From the NCBI GenBank assembly GCA_030430165.1, contig JAUIGL010000053.1:1-45909 (forward strand): a stretch of 45,909 nt of DNA, in the 5' to 3' direction. How positions within the stretch are numbered: the first letter of the stretch is position 1; each line of letters begins with the position of its first letter. Shown piece after piece: positions 42,598 to 45,909 of the stretch. Under the pieces are notes generated by a model. The model did not search any database. It saw only the letters and a list, made by a program, of their open reading frames with translations, and was not told where the DNA came from. A program made the position numbers and the translations under genes. The stretch comes from a bacterium. GTDB taxonomy: Bacteria > Desulfobacterota > Binatia > HRBIN30 > CADEER01.

Positions 42598-43228
42598 GCG
42601 CCTGCTGCCCCACGTGGAGCGCGTCGAGAACGCGGTTCGAGGCGATGGTGAGCGCCGCCTCGATGCGCTCGATACGGGTCTGGAAGTAGTTGAAGAAGAT
42701 CACCGCGATGATCGCCACTCCGAGACCGAGACCGGTCGCCACCAGAGCCTCCGAGATCCCGGCGGCAACGACAGCGAAACCGCCGCTACCCATGACCGCC
42801 ATGTTGTGGAAGGCCTTGATGATTCCGACCACGGTGCCGAAGAGACCGATGAACGGCGCGCTGGCGCCGACCGTGCCGAGAACCCACAGTGGCCCTTTCA
42901 GCGCCTCGACCTCCTCGTATCGCTTCTCCTCGGTGAGATCGGCAAGGTACTCCAGCGTGTCGGTCCCCTGGCGCTCGAGAACGTCGGTGAAAATCCGCCC
43001 GGCCGGGCGGTCCACCTGCCCGCGCGCCTGGCCGAGGGCCTCGCCCACCTTTCCCTGTTCGAGGCTCGGGCAGATGCCGCCCGCCAGGCTCAGGCTGTCG
43101 CGAACCAGATTGCGCAGCGCCCACAGCCGCTCGAACACGATCGATACGGTGACGACGGAGAAGGCGATCAGCGGGTAGGTCGCCAATGCCCCCTGATGAA
43201 TCATTTCCAGGACGCTCAATCCTTCCAC
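42587..43228 (-). CDS. exbB: ExbB/TolQ/MotA-family proton channel protein
   Basis: 213 residues from a GTG at 43228, which follows AGGAGG at good spacing. Three membrane helices: about 14-33, 108-130 and 145-172. The second and third carry GTVGASAPFIGLFGTVVGIIKAF and GISEALVATGLGLGVAIIAVIFFNYF, the ExbB/TolQ signature. It uses proton flow to drive ExbD and a TonB- or TolA-like partner. First gene of the four-gene minus-strand unit ending at 38565. The family assignment is firm; the ExbB-versus-TolQ label is not. Confidence 0.92.
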   Translation of the reverse strand: MEGLSVLEMIHQGALATYPLIAFSVVTVSIVFERLWALRNLVRDSLSLAGGICPSLEQGKVGEALGQARGQVDRPAGRIFTDVLERQGTDTLEYLADLTEEKRYEEVEALKGPLWVLGTVGASAPFIGLFGTVVGIIKAFHNMAVMGSGGFAVVAAGISEALVATGLGLGVAIIAVIFFNYFQTRIERIEAALTIASNRVLDALHVGQQAHGA

Positions 43229-43320
43229 GTGACATTCCTCCTAGGCGGCACCCAATGGGTGCGGAATCCAATTGGTCAGTCTCGCTATCGGACCGAGCCA
43301 GTGCAAGCCAGGTCTGGTCG

Positions 43321-43509
43321 GGATCTGGGAGCTGGGATCGAGAATGGGATCTAGGATCTGGGAGCTGGGATCCGGGGGTGGTTGGTGGTCATCGATTGTC
43401 AGAAGATACCTGGGAACGTGCCTGGTGAGCCGAAAGACGATGCTCTCCGACATTTCCCAGATCCCAGCTCCCAGATCCTAGATCCTAGATCCCAATCCTA
43501 GATCCCCAG
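43321..43509. repeat. Large GATC-rich inverted repeat with tandem subunits
   Basis: A 26-base perfect inverted repeat has its left arm at 43347-43372 and its right arm at 43460-43485, with an 87-base loop. Each arm is built from copies of GGATCTGGGAGCTGGGATC or its complement; an extra copy sits at 43321-43339 on the left, and GATCCTAGATC units reach about 43505 on the right. It occupies the divergent gap between exbB and the CDF gene. No coding potential. It resembles a dispersed repeat or MITE-like element more than a terminator. The interior (43373-43459) has no notable motif. Confidence 0.7.
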
Positions 43510-43532
43510 CACCGATCCACTAGACTGTAGCA

Positions 43533-44558
43533 GTGACTTCTCCGCCTTCCCCACCCTCACCCGGCGACGGGCACTCGGCACGCATCCGGGCCGGCATCCT
43601 CTCGCTGGTCGTCGGCGCAACTCTGCTCGCGGTCAAGTTCTACGCGTACCAGCTGACGGGTTCGGCGGCGGTGCTCTCCGATGCGCTCGAGAGCATCGTC
43701 AACGTCGTCGCCGCGGCGGTGGCGCTGGTCGCACTGACGGTTGCGGCGCGGCCGGCCGACCGCAACCATCCCTACGGACACGGCAAGGTCGAGTACATGA
43801 CGGCAGCGTTCGAGGGCGGGCTGATCGCCTTCGCAGCGCTGTTGATCATCAAGGAGGCGCTCGGTGCCCTGGCGCGCGGCGATACCACCAGCCAGCTCGG
43901 CGCCGGCATGGCGCTGACCCTCGGCGCGGGCGTGGTCAACGCGGCGCTCGGCTGGTACCTGATCCGCACCGGGAAACGCCATGCGTCGATCGCTCTCGTC
44001 GCCGACGGCAAACACGTCCTCACCGACTTCTGGACGACGATCGGGGTCGTCGTCGGGCTCGCCCTGGTGCTGGCGACTGGGATTTGGTGGATCGACCCCC
44101 TGGTGGCGATCGTGGTCGCCCTGAACCTCGCCTACAGCGGCTGGAAGGTGATGCGAGAAGCGACCGGCGGCCTGCTCGACGAGGAAGACCCCGAGCTGGT
44201 CGCCGAAATCGTCGGCGCGATCAACGAGAGCCCCATCCCCGGGGTGATCGGGGTCCACTTCCTGCGCGCGATTCGAAGCTCGCGCTGGCGTCACGTCGAC
44301 GCTCACCTGGTAGTCCCCGAGTACTGGAGCGTCGACCGCGCGCACGACGTCGCCACCGAGCTCGAAGCCCGGGTGGCGCAGGAGCTCGCCGGCGACACCG
44401 AGATCCTGTTCCACGTCGACCCCTGCCGCCGCGCCTACTGCCGGAGCTGCGACATCAGCGAGTGCCCGATCCGGGTCGAAGCGTTCGCCGGCCGCAGTCC
44501 GATCGAGGTCGAGGAAGCCGTGCAACCGGAAGACTCGACCGAGGTCGCCGCTGATTGA
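43533..44558 (+). CDS. Cation diffusion facilitator (CDF) metal/proton antiporter
   Basis: 341 residues from a GTG at 43533. Six membrane helices in the first 210 residues. SAAVLSDALESIVNVVA has the HxxxD-like metal site as SxxxD/E, with HPYGHGKVEY as the family signature, and DGKHVLTDFWTTIGVVVGL carries the second His/Asp pair. The C-terminal cytosolic domain (210-300) ends in a Cys cluster CRRAYCRSCDISECPIR (about 303-319), which probably binds metal. It exports Zn, Fe or Mn using the proton gradient. The first metal-site residue differs from ZitB/YiiP (D45 position reads as S/D), so the preferred ion is uncertain. Convergent with the amidohydrolase gene. Confidence 0.9.
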   Translation: MTSPPSPPSPGDGHSARIRAGILSLVVGATLLAVKFYAYQLTGSAAVLSDALESIVNVVAAAVALVALTVAARPADRNHPYGHGKVEYMTAAFEGGLIAFAALLIIKEALGALARGDTTSQLGAGMALTLGAGVVNAALGWYLIRTGKRHASIALVADGKHVLTDFWTTIGVVVGLALVLATGIWWIDPLVAIVVALNLAYSGWKVMREATGGLLDEEDPELVAEIVGAINESPIPGVIGVHFLRAIRSSRWRHVDAHLVVPEYWSVDRAHDVATELEARVAQELAGDTEILFHVDPCRRAYCRSCDISECPIRVEAFAGRSPIEVEEAVQPEDSTEVAAD

Positions 44559-44576
44559 GCGGCAAGCCGGAATCGA

Positions 44577-44609
44577 GAAGGCCGCGCGGGCACATCCCAC
44601 GCGGCCTTC
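44577..44609. terminator. Bidirectional terminator between CDF and amidohydrolase genes
   Basis: GAAGGCCGCG (44577-44586) and CGCGGCCTTC (44600-44609) form a perfect 10-base stem with a 13-base loop, 18 bases after the CDF stop and 50 bases from the stop of the convergent gene. A T-run is missing, but the placement and stability are right for both strands. Confidence 0.75.
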
Positions 44610-44659
44610 CGTAAAAGCCGGGACGACCGTTCTTCCCCAGGAAGCCGGTCGCGCGTCGT

Positions 44660-45766
44660 TCAGGCCGTCGGGTACTCGATACCGTAGACCCGCGACGCGT
44701 TCTCGCAGGTCACCTTTCGCACCACCTCGGCGCCGTGCTGCGACAGCGGCGATTCCGCGACCGCCTTGCGCGACTCGGGCCAGGTGCTGTCGCCGTGCGG
44801 GTAGTCCGAGGCCCACATCACGTTGTCGACTCCGATCTTCGGCAGCAGCTCCAGCCCCAGGGTCTCGTCCTCGTAGGTCGTGAACACCTGGCGCGCGAAA
44901 ATCTCGCTCGGCAACATCGAGATCTTGTAGTCGGTGATTTTTGGACCGTACTTGTGCAGCTCGTGGTCCAGTCTCTCGACCACGTACGGAATCCATCCGA
45001 GGCCGGCCTCGCCCATGACGAACTTGACGCGCGGGCGCTTCTCGAGCACGCCGGAGAAGATCATCCCCGACAGAGTCTCGTCGAGCTGCATCGGAACCAC
45101 TGCAACGAAGGCCGGCGAACGCCACGAGCCGGGCTTCATGCTCAAGCTGTGCGTGCCGCCCGCCAGGTGCACGTGGATCGGCACACCCACTTCTTGCGCG
45201 GCGTCCCAGAACGGCTCCCACGAGGTCTCGAAGATCGGCTCGCCCTTGCCGATCGTGTCGCTGACGATTGCCCCCTTGTGCCCGAGCTTGGCACAGCGGA
45301 GCAGCTCCTTGGTGGCGAACCCGACGTCGTCCGAGGGGATATCGGGCAGCAACACCAGACGGCCCGGTGCGACGTTCTGGAACTCGGCCGCCCAGTCGTT
45401 GTAGGCCACGGCACACTGAGCGTGCAGGGCGGGATCGGCGATGCGCAGCTGTGTCGTCGTCGGACCGTAGATGACCTGGGCGAATACGCCGTCGGCATCC
45501 ATGTCCTCGAGCCGCGCCTCGGGCTGACCGGGGCGAAACCCGAACTGATGCGTTTCGATCAGGCCGGTCGGCTTGCGCCCGCTCGGCGCCAGCTTCTTGC
45601 CATCGACGATCCACCACGGACCGTCGTCGGTCTCCTCGACACGCGGGCCGCGATCGCGCCACTCGACCGGCAGGCGCTCCTCCCAGGTGTCGGGCGGCAT
45701 CGCGTGAATGTCCATGTGATCATCGGCTGAAATGAGGGTTTGATCGGGCGGTAGCGTCATCTCCAT
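44660..45766 (-). CDS. Amidohydrolase-2 family metal-dependent hydrolase (ACMSD-like)
   Basis: 368 residues from ATG 45766, which follows AAGGAG. TIM-barrel amidohydrolase marks in order: ISADDHMDIH (12-21, metal), VIYGPTTTQ, VGVPIHVHLAGG (His pair), KFVMGEAGLGWIPY (with a long loop before) and MWASDYPHGDSTWP with the catalytic Asp near the C-terminus. The subfamily includes aminocarboxymuconate-semialdehyde decarboxylase and related C-C hydrolases or decarboxylases, and occurs in catabolic clusters beside cytochromes P450. No signal peptide. The next gene upstream on the same strand is the partial P450 (16-base gap), so the pair may act on the same aromatic or terpenoid compound (inference). 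Confidence 0.88.
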   Translation of the reverse strand: MEMTLPPDQTLISADDHMDIHAMPPDTWEERLPVEWRDRGPRVEETDDGPWWIVDGKKLAPSGRKPTGLIETHQFGFRPGQPEARLEDMDADGVFAQVIYGPTTTQLRIADPALHAQCAVAYNDWAAEFQNVAPGRLVLLPDIPSDDVGFATKELLRCAKLGHKGAIVSDTIGKGEPIFETSWEPFWDAAQEVGVPIHVHLAGGTHSLSMKPGSWRSPAFVAVVPMQLDETLSGMIFSGVLEKRPRVKFVMGEAGLGWIPYVVERLDHELHKYGPKITDYKISMLPSEIFARQVFTTYEDETLGLELLPKIGVDNVMWASDYPHGDSTWPESRKAVAESPLSQHGAEVVRKVTCENASRVYGIEYPTA

Positions 45767-45783
45767 TCACTCCTTGTCGTTCC

Positions 45784-45909
45784 CCTATGCAGCGAGCTCG
45801 AGCTCGAAGTTGCGAAGCCCGCGCACCAGGTTCGAATCCACATACTGTAGCTGGGGGTTGCGTTGGCGCAGTTTCGGCAGATCGCCGACCAGGGCCTCGA
45901 GCACGCAGC
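45784..45909 (-). CDS. C-terminal end of a probable cytochrome P450, cut by the window
   Basis: The last 41 codons and the TAG (45786-45784) of a minus-strand gene whose body lies beyond 45909. The peptide includes LEALVGDLPKLRQRNP and YVDSNLVRGLRNFELELA. The LxxLxxxLPxL helix and the SNLVRGLRxF ending are those seen after the haem-binding Cys in bacterial class I P450s. The haem signature itself is outside, so the call rests only on the tail. Its stop is 17 bases ahead of the amidohydrolase ATG, with that gene's ribosome site between them. Confidence 0.55.

Noticed and set aside
43557..45662. 701-codon minus frame across the CDF and amidohydrolase genes
   Set aside because: Spans two well-supported genes on opposite strands and a terminator; no motif in it.
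1..45909. CRISPR arrays, tRNA or rRNA genes, insertion sequences
   Set aside because: No regularly spaced repeats, cloverleaf-like sequence, rRNA landmarks or transposase motifs were seen; the only large repeat is the inverted one at 43321-43509.

Overview
The window is high-GC DNA with the ordinary gene density of a bacterial chromosome. The six-frame picture is full of long antisense shadow ORFs, as expected at this base composition. It looks like an envelope-rich Gram-negative, hopanoid-making soil or sediment bacterium. The supporting evidence is a TonB-dependent receptor, TolC and HlyD homologues, ExbB/ExbD, gmhA, hpnJ, a sigma-54 activator, an encapsulin, a lipoprotein signal and a secreted protein with a Thr/Pro/Ala 'PTATATAT' linker. 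That mix suggests a deltaproteobacterial or Binatota-like lineage (inference from gene content only). No rRNA, tRNA, transposase, integrase or CRISPR array was seen. Both window edges cut genes.

Layout. (a) 1-3361, minus: a partial GT-C type membrane glycosyltransferase and the hopanoid radical-SAM gene hpnJ. (b) 3470-8328, plus: gmhA, an unrecognised conserved protein, an alpha/beta hydrolase, an isocitrate-lyase/PEP-mutase family enzyme, a 59-residue protein with a sorting-signal-like tail, and a histidine-box fatty acid/sterol hydroxylase. (c) 8350-10974, minus: a GH13 alpha-glucosidase and an exo/endonuclease/phosphatase-fold lipoprotein. (d) 11117-17111, plus: a tight five-gene run of an APH-like kinase, a GCS2 carboxylate-amine ligase, an AstE/aspartoacylase-like metallohydrolase, a two-HKD phospholipase D/cardiolipin synthase, and a second EEP-fold protein. 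(e) 17116-20454, minus: encapsulated ferritin, encapsulin shell, DUF2254 membrane protein and MscS channel, packed as one apparent operon. (f) 20729-21826, plus: a pseudo-receiver with three BON domains. (g) 21853-25276, minus: a histidine kinase, a stand-alone receiver and an NtrC-type activator joined by 4-bp overlaps, followed by a metallothionein gene.

(h) 26181-28562: a TonB-dependent receptor. (i) 28588-33947: a winged-helix regulator divergent from an ABC/HlyD/TolC type I secretion operon, with a clear promoter overlapped by an inverted-repeat operator. The ATPase domain has lost several canonical motifs. (j) 34319-36367: a large secreted protein with a PKD-like domain and a Thr-rich linker. 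(k) 36436-38433: a SAP/Rho-N-tailed Ala/Arg-rich protein, an N-terminally truncated ATP-grasp relic and a Pmp3-type membrane peptide. (l) 38565-43228, minus: ExbB, ExbD, a TonB-like anchor fused to a VWA domain, and a TPR protein. (m) 43321-43509: a large GATC-rich inverted repeat. (n) 43533-45909: a CDF metal transporter, an amidohydrolase and the C-terminal end of a probable cytochrome P450.

The best candidates for undescribed systems are the encapsulin/ferritin operon that continues into DUF2254 and MscS, the ExbBD-driven TonB-VWA/TPR operon, and the type I secretion operon with a degenerate ATPase and its own operator. The short peptide with a CTERM-like tail at 7294 is also worth attention.
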